From Streptomyces cavernicola (GTDB lineage: Bacteria > Actinomycetota > Actinomycetes > Streptomycetales > Streptomycetaceae): DNA of 64,000 nucleotides. Positions 52,699 through 61,876 of this stretch are shown in pieces; within the stretch, counting starts at the first letter, position 1, and the number at the start of each line of letters is the position of its first letter. The stretch spans positions 178,743-242,742 of the forward strand of contig NZ_JASCIQ010000007.1 in the NCBI RefSeq assembly GCF_029968035.1, written 5' to 3'. The position numbers and the translations under genes were made by a program. Below the pieces are notes generated by a model. It made no database searches. It had not been told where the DNA came from and worked only from the letters and a program-made list of their open reading frames with translations.

Positions 52699-53733
52699 AT
52701 GAGCGCTGAAGTGATCGTGGTGGGCGGCGGGGTCATCGGTCTGACGACGGCCGTGGTCCTCGCCGAGCGGGGCGAGCGGGTACGGGTGTGGGCGCGGGAC
52801 CCGGCCGCGGAGTGCACGTCGGCCGTGGCGGGCGGGCTGTGCTGGCCGTACCGGATCGAGCCGCAGAAGCTGGTCGAGGAGTGGTCGCTGCGCTCGCTCG
52901 ACGTGTACGTGCCGCTGGCCGCCGAGCCGTCGACGACCGGGGTGCGTATGGTCGCGGGCACCATGGCGGACACCCGGCCCGCGGAGCTCGGGCGCTGGGC
53001 GGAGGCCGTGCCGGGGCTGCGGGCGGCGAGCCCCGACGAGCTGCCCGGGGGTTGGGCGCAGGGGCTGCGGGCGACGGTGCCGCTGATCGACATGCCGAGG
53101 CATCTCGCGTACCTGACGGAGCGCCTTGCGGCGGCGGGCGGCCGGGTCGAGCGGCGCGAGGTGTCCGACCTGCGCGAGGCGACGGCGGAGGCCGCGGTGG
53201 TGGTCAACTGCTCGGGGCTCGGGGCGCGTTCGCTTACGGGGGATCCCTCGGTGGGGCCCGTGCGGGGGCAGCTGGTGGTGGTGGAGAACCCGGGGGTGGA
53301 GGAGTGGTTCGTCGCCACGGGTGGCGGGGGCTCGGCTTCGGTCTCTGCTTCGACCGCTTCGGCCTCAGCTTCTGCTTCTGCTTCTGCCTCTGCCTCTGCC
53401 TCTGCCTCTGCCTCTGCCGAGACCACGTATCTGCTGCCGCAGCCGTACGGGCTCGTGCTCGGCGGGACCGCGCAGGAGGGGGACTGGAGCCGGGAGCCCG
53501 ATCCGGGGACGGCGGCGGCGATCGTCGCTCGCTGCGCCCGTGTCCGCCCCGAGGTCGCCGAGGCCCGCGTCCTGGCCCACCGGGTGGGGCTCCGCCCGGC
53601 GCGCCCGGCGGTGCGCCTCGAACGCGAAGTCGCCGGGGGCGGCGGGGTGTTGGTGCACAACTATGGGCACGGTGGGGCGGGGGTCACGGTGGCTTGGGGG
53701 TGTGCGGAGGTGGCGGCGGGGTTGGTGGGGTGA
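52699..53733 (+). CDS. FAD-dependent D-amino-acid-oxidase-like protein with Ala-Ser repeat
   Basis: A 344-aa DAO/DadA-family flavoenzyme. The FAD dinucleotide motif VVGGGVIGLTTAVVLAERG is at residues 6-24, substrate/FAD residues in GLCWPYRIEPQKLV, and the C-terminal FAD motif HNYGHGGAGVTVAWGCA. Between about residues 212 and 240 an (Ala-Ser)n stretch interrupts a loop; it is encoded by a TCTGCC/TCTGCT microsatellite. Length without it is normal. Expected reaction: oxidative deamination of D-amino acids or glycine-like amines. No Shine-Dalgarno. Confidence 0.9.
   Translation: MSAEVIVVGGGVIGLTTAVVLAERGERVRVWARDPAAECTSAVAGGLCWPYRIEPQKLVEEWSLRSLDVYVPLAAEPSTTGVRMVAGTMADTRPAELGRWAEAVPGLRAASPDELPGGWAQGLRATVPLIDMPRHLAYLTERLAAAGGRVERREVSDLREATAEAAVVVNCSGLGARSLTGDPSVGPVRGQLVVVENPGVEEWFVATGGGGSASVSASTASASASASASASASASASASAETTYLLPQPYGLVLGGTAQEGDWSREPDPGTAAAIVARCARVRPEVAEARVLAHRVGLRPARPAVRLEREVAGGGGVLVHNYGHGGAGVTVAWGCAEVAAGLVG
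53332..53418. repeat. Coding hexanucleotide microsatellite (Ala-Ser)n
   Basis: Tandem TCTGCT/TCTGCC units encode alternating Ser-Ala inside the amino-acid-oxidase gene. The distal part is nearly perfect, implying recent expansion in a surface loop. Confidence 0.9.
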
Positions 53734-53792
53734 GGCCCGGGGGGCGGTTTTTCCTCCCCGCCCCGCCCCTTCCCGAAAGTCCTGCCGGACAG

Positions 53793-53820
53793 GCCTCCTC
53801 AAACGCCGGAGGGGCTGGAT
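53793..53820. repeat. CTCCTCAAACGCCGGAGGGG element (copy 2)
   Basis: Second copy of the intergenic element also seen at 45915-45945 and 61899-61930; 53755-53790 repeats the CCCCTTCCCGAAAGTCCT block of 45750. It lies in the 3' flank of the oxidase gene. Confidence 0.8.
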
Positions 53821-53852
53821 CTGCAGGGGCGGGGTGGGGAGAGAAAGCCAAC

Positions 53853-53889
53853 GGCGGCGCCGACCCCCGTAGGTGGGGGTGGCGCCGCC
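53853..53889. terminator. Terminator between oxidase and BCCT genes
   Basis: GGCGGCGCC-G-ACCCCC pairs with GGGGGT-GGCGCCGCC (one bulged G, small loop), between convergent genes. Confidence 0.75.
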
Positions 53890-53909
53890 GGTGTGGGAGC
53901 AGGGGCTCG

Positions 53910-55664
53910 CTAGTCCGACTTGCCGCCCGAGTCCGAGGCCGGCGGCGTGGTGGCGCTGGTCTCCGGGTCGGCCGGGCCGATCCGCAGCTCGAACTCGCCG
54001 TCGTACTTCTCGTGGCCCGCGATGACGGCCATCTCGACCGCCTCCTCGCCCTTCTCCCCGCGCACGATCAGCGGGTCGTGCCGCAGGTCGCGCATCAGGG
54101 CCCAGCACATGCCGACCATGACCACCGCGAACGGGGCCGCGACCAGGATCGTGAGGTTCTTCAGGCCCGTGAGCGCGTCGTCGCCACCGCCGCCGATGAG
54201 CAGCATGATGGCCGCGACGGCGCCCGTGACCACGCCCCAGAAGATGACGACGAACCGGGTCGGCTCGAACGTGCCCTTCTGGGAGAGCGTGCCCATGACG
54301 ATGGACGCCGCGTCAGCGCCGGAGACGAAGAAGATGGCCACCAGGATCATCACGAGCAGGCTCATGACGGTGGCGATCGGGTACTCGTTCAGGACGCCGA
54401 ACAGCTGGCCCTCGACCGTCAGGTCGGCGCTGAGCCGCTTGTGCTCGCTCAGCTGCATCGCCGTACCGCCGAAGATCGCGAACCAGATGAGGCTCACGGT
54501 GGACGGCACGAGGATGACGCCGCCGATGAACTGGCGGATGGTGCGGCCGCGGCTGATGCGGGCGATGAACATGCCGACGAAGGGCGTCCAGGAGATCCAC
54601 CAGGCCCAGTAGAAGACCGTGTTGCCGCCGAGCCAGTCGGCGATGCTGGTCTCGCTGCCTGCATCACTCGCCGCTTCCGTACGGCCTGCCATCTGCGGCA
54701 GGTCGCCGAGGAAGGAGGCCACGGAGGTCGGCACCAGGTCGAGGACGAGGACGGTCGGGCCCACCACGAAGATGAAGACCGCGAGGATGCCCGCCAACAC
54801 CATGTTGATGTTGGACAGCCACTGGATGCCCTTCTCCACACCGGACACCGCGGAGGCCACGAAGCAGATCGTGAGCACGGCGATGATGGAGACGAGGACG
54901 GCGGTGCTGACCTTGCTGGCCCAGTCCAGCTCCCGCATGCCGTTGGCGATCTGCAGGGCGCCGAGGCCGAGGGAGGCGGCGGAGCCGAAGAGCGTCGCGA
55001 AGATCGCGAGAATGTCGATGGCCCGGCCGAAGCCGCCGTTGGCGTTCTTCTCACCGATCAGCGGCGTGAACACGGCGCTGATGGTCTGCCGCCTGCGGCG
55101 CCGGAAACAGCTGTACGCGATGGCGAGGCCGGCCACCGCGTAGATCGCCCAGGGGTGCAGCGTCCAGTGGAAGAGGGTCGTCGCCATCGACACCTCCATC
55201 CGCGCGCCCGAGTCGGCGGGCGAGGTGCCCGGCGGCGGTGAGGTGTAGTGCGTGAGCGGCTCGCTCACGCCGTAGAACATGAGGCCGATGCCCATGCCGG
55301 CGCTGAACATCATGGCGATCCACGACACCGTACGGAACTCCGGCTCCTCGCCCTCCGCGCCGAGGGTGATCCTCCCGTAGCGGCTGATCGCGAGCCACAG
55401 CGCGAAGACCACAAAGCCCGAGGCGGCGAGCACGAAGGCCCAACCGCCGTTGTGGATGAGCCCGTTGAGCATGCTCGTGGAGACGCTTTCCAGCGTGTCC
55501 GTGGAGACCGCGCCCCAGACCACGAACGCCAGGGTGAGCACGGCGGTGACGCCGAACACCACTCTGTCGGTCTGGGCCGGCGGCCCCTCGTGCGGGCTGC
55601 CGGGGAGTTCCACCGCACTGGGCGGGTCTCCCCGGTCAGCCGTCTTGCTCAGATCTTGTGTCAC
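53910..55664 (-). CDS. BCCT-family betaine/choline/carnitine transporter
   Basis: A 584-aa transporter of the betaine-choline-carnitine family. Twelve or so helices are evident. The Gly-rich TM1' motif reads GMGIGLMFYG (the Na+-coupled type seen in BetP). The conserved TM8 signature is FYWAWWISWTPFVGMFIARI, followed by RGRTIRQFI. A charged C-terminal tail of about 60 residues ends in SGGKSD. It probably imports glycine betaine or related osmolytes. The start GTG at 55664 has GAAGGG eight bases upstream; a GTG two codons earlier is too close to it. Confidence 0.94.
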   Translation of the reverse strand: MTQDLSKTADRGDPPSAVELPGSPHEGPPAQTDRVVFGVTAVLTLAFVVWGAVSTDTLESVSTSMLNGLIHNGGWAFVLAASGFVVFALWLAISRYGRITLGAEGEEPEFRTVSWIAMMFSAGMGIGLMFYGVSEPLTHYTSPPPGTSPADSGARMEVSMATTLFHWTLHPWAIYAVAGLAIAYSCFRRRRRQTISAVFTPLIGEKNANGGFGRAIDILAIFATLFGSAASLGLGALQIANGMRELDWASKVSTAVLVSIIAVLTICFVASAVSGVEKGIQWLSNINMVLAGILAVFIFVVGPTVLVLDLVPTSVASFLGDLPQMAGRTEAASDAGSETSIADWLGGNTVFYWAWWISWTPFVGMFIARISRGRTIRQFIGGVILVPSTVSLIWFAIFGGTAMQLSEHKRLSADLTVEGQLFGVLNEYPIATVMSLLVMILVAIFFVSGADAASIVMGTLSQKGTFEPTRFVVIFWGVVTGAVAAIMLLIGGGGDDALTGLKNLTILVAAPFAVVMVGMCWALMRDLRHDPLIVRGEKGEEAVEMAVIAGHEKYDGEFELRIGPADPETSATTPPASDSGGKSD

Positions 55665-55737
55665 TGGCACGCCCTTCGAGGTCCGAAATCAAGTCACCGG
55701 TACCCCTTACCACGGGAGCCATTTCTATTACCCCCAA

Positions 55738-57060
55738 TCAGCACCCTTTAAAAGGACGCGCCTGGGTGAGGTGATAGGGCGCACGTTCGTCAAGGAGCAG
55801 CGGCACCAGCGCCCGCATCGACTGGCGTACGGGGACGAGTGCGCCGTCGGCGGTGGTCTCGGCCTTGATTCCGTGCAGCTTCAACTCGTCGCCGACCTCC
55901 GCGTACTGGGCCGCGTCCAGGGTGTAGGCGCAGGGCGGGTCCGGGATGGTCTCGGCCGGTTCGGCGGGGTCGTTGTCGGCGCCGCCGGTGTAGACCGGGC
56001 CCTGGTCGGCGAGGCCTTCGGCGCGGGCGGCCGTGGTGGCGGCGCCGATCTGGCCCGCGCGTTCGTCGGCGTACGCGAGGAGGCCGCCGAGCGCGTCGAG
56101 CTGGGAGGTGACGCGGCGGCGGTTGTTGAATGCCTCGTCGGCCTTCTCCTGCTCGGTGAGGGCGTCGACGCGGCTCTCGATCAGCAGGCCGACCGCGTGC
56201 TTGAGGCCGGAGGCGTTGCGCAGGATGCGCTCCTGCCCGTCGCCCGCGGTCTGCTTGATCGGCTCGCCGGTGACGGGGTCGGTCCAGATGCCGTACGTGC
56301 CGGTGGAGTGGCCGTGCGCCTCGGCGGCGGGCCTGACGTACTTCCCGGAGAGGGTCTGGGCCTCGCTGTGCACGCCGTCGGCGACGTTGAGGTTGCGGGG
56401 CCACAGGTCGAAGAGGTCCTTGTCGTAGTACGGCGGGGTGGCGCCGTACTCGTGCAGGTCGTAGATGACGTCGGGGCGTTCGTCGCGGATCACGGTCGCC
56501 ATGGCGCGGCCCTCGGCGGTCTTGAGGGCGATGTGGTCGCGGTTGATGTCGACGCCGTCGGAGTTGCCGCGGGTGTCGGCGGCGCGGCCGTCGGGGTTGG
56601 CGGTCGGCACGATCAGGAACGTGGTGTGCTCGCGCAGGGCGCGGGTGCGGGCGTCGTCGGCGGCGGCGAGGTCGCGGGTGGTGGAGAGGCAGGCCTCGCG
56701 GCCGGAGGGCTCGTTGCCGTGCTGACTGCAGATGAGCAGCACGGTGTTGGCGGTGCTCCGCTCCGCGCCGATACGGACGAGTTGCAGGGGGCGGTTCTGC
56801 TTGGTGCTGCCGATGCGGTCGATCCGCACGTCGTCGTGGGCGCGGTCGACGGCGGCGAGGAACTTCTGCTCCTCGGGCTGGCTGGTCCAGCGGGCGCCGT
56901 CGGTCTCCTCGAAGCCGGTGCGGGGGCCGTCGCCGGAGAGCGGGGCCCGGTCGGCGGCCGCGGCCGGCGCGGCGAGCAGGGGTGCGGCGAGGACGGTGGC
57001 GGCGGTGAGGGCGAGGGCACGGACGCGGGTGCGGGTACGGGCTCGGGCACGGGGTCTCAA
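55738..57060 (-). CDS. Secreted M14 zinc carboxypeptidase
   Basis: A 440-aa M14-family metallopeptidase with an export signal (Arg-rich start then LALTAATVLAAPLLAAPAAAA). Zinc ligands are in SQHGNEPSGRE (H-x2-E) and IYDLHEYGATPP (His), with ANPDGRAADTRGNSDGVDINRDH between them. It probably trims C-terminal residues of peptides outside the cell. The TTG start has GGGAGG eight bases upstream. It follows the Xaa-Pro peptidase gene in tandem, so the two may be co-expressed. Confidence 0.92.
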   Translation of the reverse strand: MRPRARARTRTRVRALALTAATVLAAPLLAAPAAAADRAPLSGDGPRTGFEETDGARWTSQPEEQKFLAAVDRAHDDVRIDRIGSTKQNRPLQLVRIGAERSTANTVLLICSQHGNEPSGREACLSTTRDLAAADDARTRALREHTTFLIVPTANPDGRAADTRGNSDGVDINRDHIALKTAEGRAMATVIRDERPDVIYDLHEYGATPPYYDKDLFDLWPRNLNVADGVHSEAQTLSGKYVRPAAEAHGHSTGTYGIWTDPVTGEPIKQTAGDGQERILRNASGLKHAVGLLIESRVDALTEQEKADEAFNNRRRVTSQLDALGGLLAYADERAGQIGAATTAARAEGLADQGPVYTGGADNDPAEPAETIPDPPCAYTLDAAQYAEVGDELKLHGIKAETTADGALVPVRQSMRALVPLLLDERAPYHLTQARPFKGC

Positions 57061-57134
57061 GGGTGTTGCCTCCCTGGTTGACCTGGTTGACCTGGTTGTC
57101 GGACGGGTGGTGCTCCGGGTGGGTGCGGGGGGGG

Positions 57135-57176
57135 GTGGGTCAGTGGGCGTGGGTCAGTGGGCGTGGGTCAGTGGGT
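57135..57176. repeat. GTGGGTCAGTGGGC tandem repeat
   Basis: Three exact or near-exact 14-base units at 57135, 57149 and 57163. The last covers the 3' end of the Xaa-Pro peptidase gene and supplies its stop codon. Confidence 0.9.
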
Positions 57177-59150
57177 GGCCGAGGTCCCGCCGGGGACGCG
57201 GTGCGCGGCGGGCTCGCGGTCGAGGCCTTCGTACCGGCTCTCGCTCGGTGCGGGCCGCTCCGACGCGCCGCTCGTGGCGGCCGTGAAGGCGCGAGCGCCG
57301 CCGACCAGCGGCAGGCGTGCCTCGGTGCGGGCGAGGTCGAGGGTCAGCTTCGGGGTGGCGGCGGGCGGGTCGATCAGGCCGGCGTCGGTGCCCGCGACGA
57401 TCAGGGCGAGGCGGTGGCCCTTCGGTACGACGTGGTCGGCGGCGGCGATGTCGATGGTGAGGGTGTGCGGCTCGCCCGGGGTGAGCGGGCGGCCCTGCTC
57501 CGGGTCGGCGTAGGTGCCGAGGTCGGCCCAGCCGCGGGCGAAGATGGTGAAGTCGACGTCGGCGGTGTCGGCCTCGGTCTCCCGGTAGCAGGGGCTGTCG
57601 CCGGGGCGTTCCGCACCCCAACAGGTGCGCTCGTCAAGGGTGTTGATGCCTTCGCCGGCCGCCGTGTAGTCGCGGACGGTGTCCGGGCCGAGGTCGACGA
57701 GGACCGCCGAGAGGTGCGCGCTCGTGGCGTTCGGGGTGGCCGTGACGGTGATCTGCGAGGAACCGGAGAGCCGCAGGTCCTCGGTGAGCGGGCCGGTGAC
57801 GAAGGAGGCCTTGTCGGGTGTCGGCTTGTCCGCCTGCGCGGCCCAGTCGGCCTCGCCGCGCTTCGGGTCGTCGGTGAAGCTCTCCTCGGCCCCGGCGGGC
57901 GCGGGCTTCGTGGTGAGGGTTCCGATGCCGGGGCGCTCGCCCTCGTCGGGGTGCAGTGCGACCGTGTCGGTGGCGCTCGGCGGCCACTGCCGGTCGGTGG
58001 ACCACTGGTCGGGGGCGCGCTCGACGTCGGCCATCGGCTCTTCGTCGATGCCGTTGTCGTAGCCGAGGAGTTCGTGGTCGAACCAGCGGTGCAGGGTACG
58101 CACCCAGTCCGCGCGGCGGAAGTCGAAGGGGTCGACGTGCCCGGTCTGGCTGAGCCAGATCTTCCGCTCGACGCCCGCCTCGCCGAGGGCGTCCCACCAC
58201 TGGCCGAAGTGCTTGGCGCGGACGTTCAGGTCCTGCATGCCGTGTACGAGGAAGACGCTGGCCTTCACCTGGTCCGCGTCCGGGACGTGGTTCCGCTCCT
58301 GCCAGAGGCCGGTCCAGTCGCCGCTGCGGGGCGCGCCCTCGACGAGCCGTTGCTGCACGGCGGCGCAGCGGGCGCGGGCCTCGGGGCTCTCCACGTAGTC
58401 GGAGAGCCACTCGGGGCCCGAGTCGTAGAGGGGCGCGCCCTGTTGGAAGTAGTAGTCGTACCAGGAGGAGATCGCGCCGATCGGGACGATGGTCTCCAGG
58501 CCCTCCACGCCGGTCGCGGCGACGCCGTTGGCGATGGTGCCGTCGTAGCTCTTGCCGATCATGCCGGTGCGGCCGTCGGACCAGTCCGCGCGGGCGAGTT
58601 GGCCGCCGGTGCGGGTGGTGTAGCCCTTGGCCCGTCCGTTCAGCCAGTCGACGACGGCCTTGGCTGACTGGACGTCGGAGCGGCCGCCGACGTCCACGCA
58701 GCCGTCGGAACGGCTGGTCCCGGCGAGGTCGACGGCGACGAAGGCGTAGCCGCGCGGCACGAAGAAGTTGTCGTAGTAGAGCGGGAACTGGACGACGTCG
58801 CCGTCCTCGTCGTACGTCTTCTTCTGGCTCTCGTTGCCGCGCCCGCAGCACTGGTAGTACGGGCTGGCGTCCATGATCACGGGGATTTTTCGGCCCTGTC
58901 GGGCGGGTTCGCGGGGCCGGATGACGTCGGCCGCGACCCGGTCGGACTTCCCGTCGCCGTCGCCGTCGATCCGGGTGTCGACCCAGACGGACTCGCGTAC
59001 GGCGTTCTCGTACGAGTAGACGGGCTTGCTCTCCTCGCCGCCGGGCGGGGCCGCGTACGCGGGGGGAGCGGGCGCGAGGAGCGCCGCGAGGAGCGCTCCC
59101 GCGAGCAACAGCACACGTATCAGGCGAAGATCCCGCACACGTATCGGCAT
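57168..59150 (-). CDS. Secreted Xaa-Pro dipeptidyl-peptidase (S15/CocE-NonD)
   Basis: A 660-aa secreted S15-type peptidase. Export signal: LRLIRVLLLAGALLAALLAP, ending APPAYA-APP. Catalytic Ser in MIGKSYDGTIANG, Asp/His in the following alpha/beta-hydrolase part (MQDLNVRAKHFGQW; SQTGHVDPF). A C-terminal jelly-roll PepX_C domain runs from about residue 430. The final SATH stop lies in a 14-base tandem repeat. It cleaves X-Pro dipeptides, fitting extracellular peptide use together with the neighbouring M14 and M1 enzymes. Confidence 0.94.
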   Translation of the reverse strand: MPIRVRDLRLIRVLLLAGALLAALLAPAPPAYAAPPGGEESKPVYSYENAVRESVWVDTRIDGDGDGKSDRVAADVIRPREPARQGRKIPVIMDASPYYQCCGRGNESQKKTYDEDGDVVQFPLYYDNFFVPRGYAFVAVDLAGTSRSDGCVDVGGRSDVQSAKAVVDWLNGRAKGYTTRTGGQLARADWSDGRTGMIGKSYDGTIANGVAATGVEGLETIVPIGAISSWYDYYFQQGAPLYDSGPEWLSDYVESPEARARCAAVQQRLVEGAPRSGDWTGLWQERNHVPDADQVKASVFLVHGMQDLNVRAKHFGQWWDALGEAGVERKIWLSQTGHVDPFDFRRADWVRTLHRWFDHELLGYDNGIDEEPMADVERAPDQWSTDRQWPPSATDTVALHPDEGERPGIGTLTTKPAPAGAEESFTDDPKRGEADWAAQADKPTPDKASFVTGPLTEDLRLSGSSQITVTATPNATSAHLSAVLVDLGPDTVRDYTAAGEGINTLDERTCWGAERPGDSPCYRETEADTADVDFTIFARGWADLGTYADPEQGRPLTPGEPHTLTIDIAAADHVVPKGHRLALIVAGTDAGLIDPPAATPKLTLDLARTEARLPLVGGARAFTAATSGASERPAPSESRYEGLDREPAAHRVPGGTSATH

Positions 59151-59394
59151 GTGCCGGAACGTACCCGGGTCAACTCCCGTACAAAAGAGGGTAGTCGAAG
59201 GCCGGCGGGACAGATTGTCAGGGGTGTCGGACTAAGTGGCACATGTCGGCCGGATGGCAGTCGTGTGACGAAAACAGTCATGGACATGGTCGGGGCGCGA
59301 GGGGCTGAATAAGCTCCGTGAGACGCGAGTGGCCGTACACCCATTCGGCCGCCCGCGCCCAACCAGCCCCCCACATCGACGACTTGGAGCTTCT

Positions 59395-60915
59395 GTGCAC
59401 CGCAGACTGATCGTCCCCGGCGCGTTCGTGGCCGCCCTGCTGCTGGCGATCCCGGCATCGGCCGCCGCTGGGGGTCTGGGGGAGTCCCCCAGAAAGCACA
59501 GCGGGCCGGGCGCACCGGGCATCGGCGACCCCTACTACCCGGCGAGCGGCAACGGCGGCTACGACGTCTCGCACTACGACCTGCGGCTCAAGTACCAGCC
59601 GAAGTCGGACCTGTTGGAGGGCACGGCGACGATCCTCGCCGAGACCACGCAGGACCTGTCACGGTTCAACCTGGACTTCGGCCTGGACGTGAGCGAGGTC
59701 CTGGTCAACGGCAAGAAGGCCGGCGTCTCCTTCTCCGGCGACCAGGAGGTGGAGGTCACCCCGGCCGCCCCGCTGCCGAAGGGCAGCTCGATCACGGTCG
59801 TGGTGCGGTACGCGGGCAAGCCCTCGGAGCTGGCGATCAACGGCTTCACCGCCTGGCACCGCACCCCGGACGGCGGCGTCGCCGCGCAGGAGCCGGACTC
59901 GGCCGTGTGGTGGTTCCCGTCCAACGACCACCCCCTCGACAAGGCCACGTACGACGTGTCGGTGCAGGTGCCGAACGGCACGCAGGCGATCAGCAACGGC
60001 GTCCTGCAGTCCACCCGGCCCGTCGGCTCCGACTGGACGCGCTACAGCTGGCGTTCGGACAAGCCGCAGGCCTCGTACCTGGCGACGCTGGCGGTCGGCA
60101 AGTTCGACATCACGACCGACAAGACCACCGGCGGCCTGCCGATCCTCAACGCGTACAGCAAGGACCTGGGCGCGAACGAGGGCGCGGCGAAGGCGAGCAT
60201 CGAGCGCACCGGCGAGGTCGCCGAGTGGCTGGAGGGCGTCTTCGGCCCGTACCCGTTCAACGCGCTCGGCGGCTACGTCCCGAACGTGACGAGCGGCTAC
60301 GCCCTGGAGACGCAGACCCGGCCGTTCTACAGCCCGCGCCAGTTCGCGTCCGGCTCCAACGTCTCCGTCGTCGTGCACGAGTTGGCGCACCAGTGGTACG
60401 GCGACAGCGTCTCGGTCGACGGCTGGAAGGACATCTGGGTCAACGAGGGCTTCGCCCGCTACAGCCAGTGGCTCTGGTCGGAGAAGGAGGGCGAGGGCAC
60501 GGCCCAGGAGCTCGCGGACCACGTGTACGCCTCGCACCCCGCCGACGACGAGTTCTGGACGGTCAAGCCGGGCGACCCGGGCCCGGAGAACCAGTTCCAC
60601 CTCGCCGTGTACGACCGGGGCGCGCTCGCCCTGCAGGCGCTGCGGAACGAGGTCGGCGACAAGACGTTCTTCGAGATCCTCAAGGGCTGGCCGACCGAGC
60701 GCGCGTACGGCAACGCGAAGGTCTCCGACTTCGTGAAGTACGCGGAGTCGGTCTCCGGCAAGCCGCTCGCCGCGCTCTTCGACACCTGGCTGTACGAGGC
60801 GGCCAAGCCGTCCGAGCCGGCCGCGGCCGGGGTGGGCGTCTCGCGCGCCGGCGACGCGGGGCAGCCGAAGTCCTGGAAGAAGATCGCGCGGACGAACACG
60901 GTCCACGACCACTGA
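59395..60915 (+). CDS. Secreted M1-family aminopeptidase with inserted palindrome
   Basis: A 506-aa M1 metallopeptidase. Signal peptide RRLIVPGAFVAALLLAIPAS. Zinc motif VVVHELAHQWYGDSV (HExxH) and WVNEGFARYSQWLW supply the ligands and the third Glu. The exopeptidase-type GYALETQTRP replaces the classical GAMEN (here G-Y-A-L-E-T). It lacks the C-terminal ERAP-type domain and is the short secreted form. Just after the signal peptide a palindromic insert (59475-59493) adds GGLGESPRK. GTG start at 59395. Confidence 0.92.
   Translation: MHRRLIVPGAFVAALLLAIPASAAAGGLGESPRKHSGPGAPGIGDPYYPASGNGGYDVSHYDLRLKYQPKSDLLEGTATILAETTQDLSRFNLDFGLDVSEVLVNGKKAGVSFSGDQEVEVTPAAPLPKGSSITVVVRYAGKPSELAINGFTAWHRTPDGGVAAQEPDSAVWWFPSNDHPLDKATYDVSVQVPNGTQAISNGVLQSTRPVGSDWTRYSWRSDKPQASYLATLAVGKFDITTDKTTGGLPILNAYSKDLGANEGAAKASIERTGEVAEWLEGVFGPYPFNALGGYVPNVTSGYALETQTRPFYSPRQFASGSNVSVVVHELAHQWYGDSVSVDGWKDIWVNEGFARYSQWLWSEKEGEGTAQELADHVYASHPADDEFWTVKPGDPGPENQFHLAVYDRGALALQALRNEVGDKTFFEILKGWPTERAYGNAKVSDFVKYAESVSGKPLAALFDTWLYEAAKPSEPAAAGVGVSRAGDAGQPKSWKKIARTNTVHDH
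59475..59493. repeat. Intragenic palindrome TCTGGGGGA-G-TCCCCCAGA
   Basis: A perfect 9+1+9 palindrome in frame in the M1 gene, encoding SLGESPR-type sequence between signal peptide and mature domain. The short palindrome is of a type that I know as a mobile/repeat element of Streptomyces genomes. Confidence 0.75.
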
Positions 60916-60926
60916 GGTGCCGACTC

Positions 60927-60966
60927 GCGCCAGGACGACGTACCTTCGGGTGCGCCGTCCTGGCGC
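60927..60966 (+). terminator. Terminator or attenuator between M1 and MpaB genes
   Basis: Perfect 11-bp arms GCGCCAGGACG (60927-60937) and CGTCCTGGCGC (60956-60966). Confidence 0.65.
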
Positions 60967-60988
60967 ATCCGCACCCGGAGGAGCCGCC

Positions 60989-61876
60989 ATGGGGCGCTAC
61001 AGCAGACTGCGGGCGATCCGCGGGATGGACCCGCAGCGCGACTACGAGCACATCCACAAACTCGTCTCGCAGTACGAGTTCCCCTGGGACTACACCCAGG
61101 GCATCGGCGTCGCCTTCATCCGCGACTACGCCGTGCCGCGCATCTCCCGACTTCTCGACGCCACCGGCGAGTTCGAGCACGCGGGCCAGAAGCGGTACGA
61201 CGACACGATCCTGTTCGCCCACGAGATGGTGCAGGACGGCTTCGACTCCGAGCGCGGCCGCGCCGCCGCCCGCCACCTCAACCGCGTCCACGACCGGTAC
61301 AACATCCGCAACGAGGACTTCCTGTACGTCCTCGCCACCACGGTGGTCGGGCCGAAACGGTGGATCGACCGCTTCGGCTGGCGCAGGCTGTGCGCGCAGG
61401 AGGTCGAGTCGCTGGCCCTCGTCGGCCACAAGCTGGCCCAGCTGATGAACATCGAGGGCGCGCCGTCGATGTACGCGGAGTACGAGCGGCTCCTCGACGC
61501 GTACGAGCGCGCCCACTTCGCCTACGACGCCGCCAACCACCGGGTCGCCCGCGCCACGTTCCGCACGAGCGCCGCCTGGTATCCGCGATGGTTGCGGCCG
61601 CTCGTCACGCGCTTCACGCTGGCGCTGCTCGACGAGCCGCTGCTGCGGGCGCTGGGGTACGCACCCCAGCCGCGTGCGGTGCGGCGGCTCGCGGGGTGGG
61701 CGCTCCGGGTGCGCGCCCACGTCGTACGCCTGCTCCCGGCCCGCCCGGACCACCGGCCCCGCCTGCCCGAGCCCCGCTCGTACCCGTTCGGCTACACCCT
61801 CGACGACCTGGGCCCCGCCTGGACCCACACCCGCCCACTGCGCCCACTGGCGGACGAGGAACAGCCGACGCCGTAG
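60989..61876 (+). CDS. MpaB/DUF2236-type oxygenase family protein
   Basis: A 295-aa protein of the oxygenase MpaB (DUF2236, latex-clearing-protein-like) family. It shows the conserved FIRDYAVPRISRLLDATGEF, YDDTILFAHEMVQDGF, RFGWRRLCAQEVESLALVGH and RHLNRVHDRYNI segments, which include His residues expected to bind heme. The tail is Arg/Pro rich. GGAGGAG precedes the ATG. Substrate unknown; relatives cleave or oxidise polyisoprene-like or other lipids. Confidence 0.88.
   Translation: MGRYSRLRAIRGMDPQRDYEHIHKLVSQYEFPWDYTQGIGVAFIRDYAVPRISRLLDATGEFEHAGQKRYDDTILFAHEMVQDGFDSERGRAAARHLNRVHDRYNIRNEDFLYVLATTVVGPKRWIDRFGWRRLCAQEVESLALVGHKLAQLMNIEGAPSMYAEYERLLDAYERAHFAYDAANHRVARATFRTSAAWYPRWLRPLVTRFTLALLDEPLLRALGYAPQPRAVRRLAGWALRVRAHVVRLLPARPDHRPRLPEPRSYPFGYTLDDLGPAWTHTRPLRPLADEEQPTP

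Noticed and set aside
52788..55241. 817-codon plus frame over the oxidase and BCCT genes
   Set aside because: Shadow of the true genes; Gly/Arg-rich and crosses a terminator.
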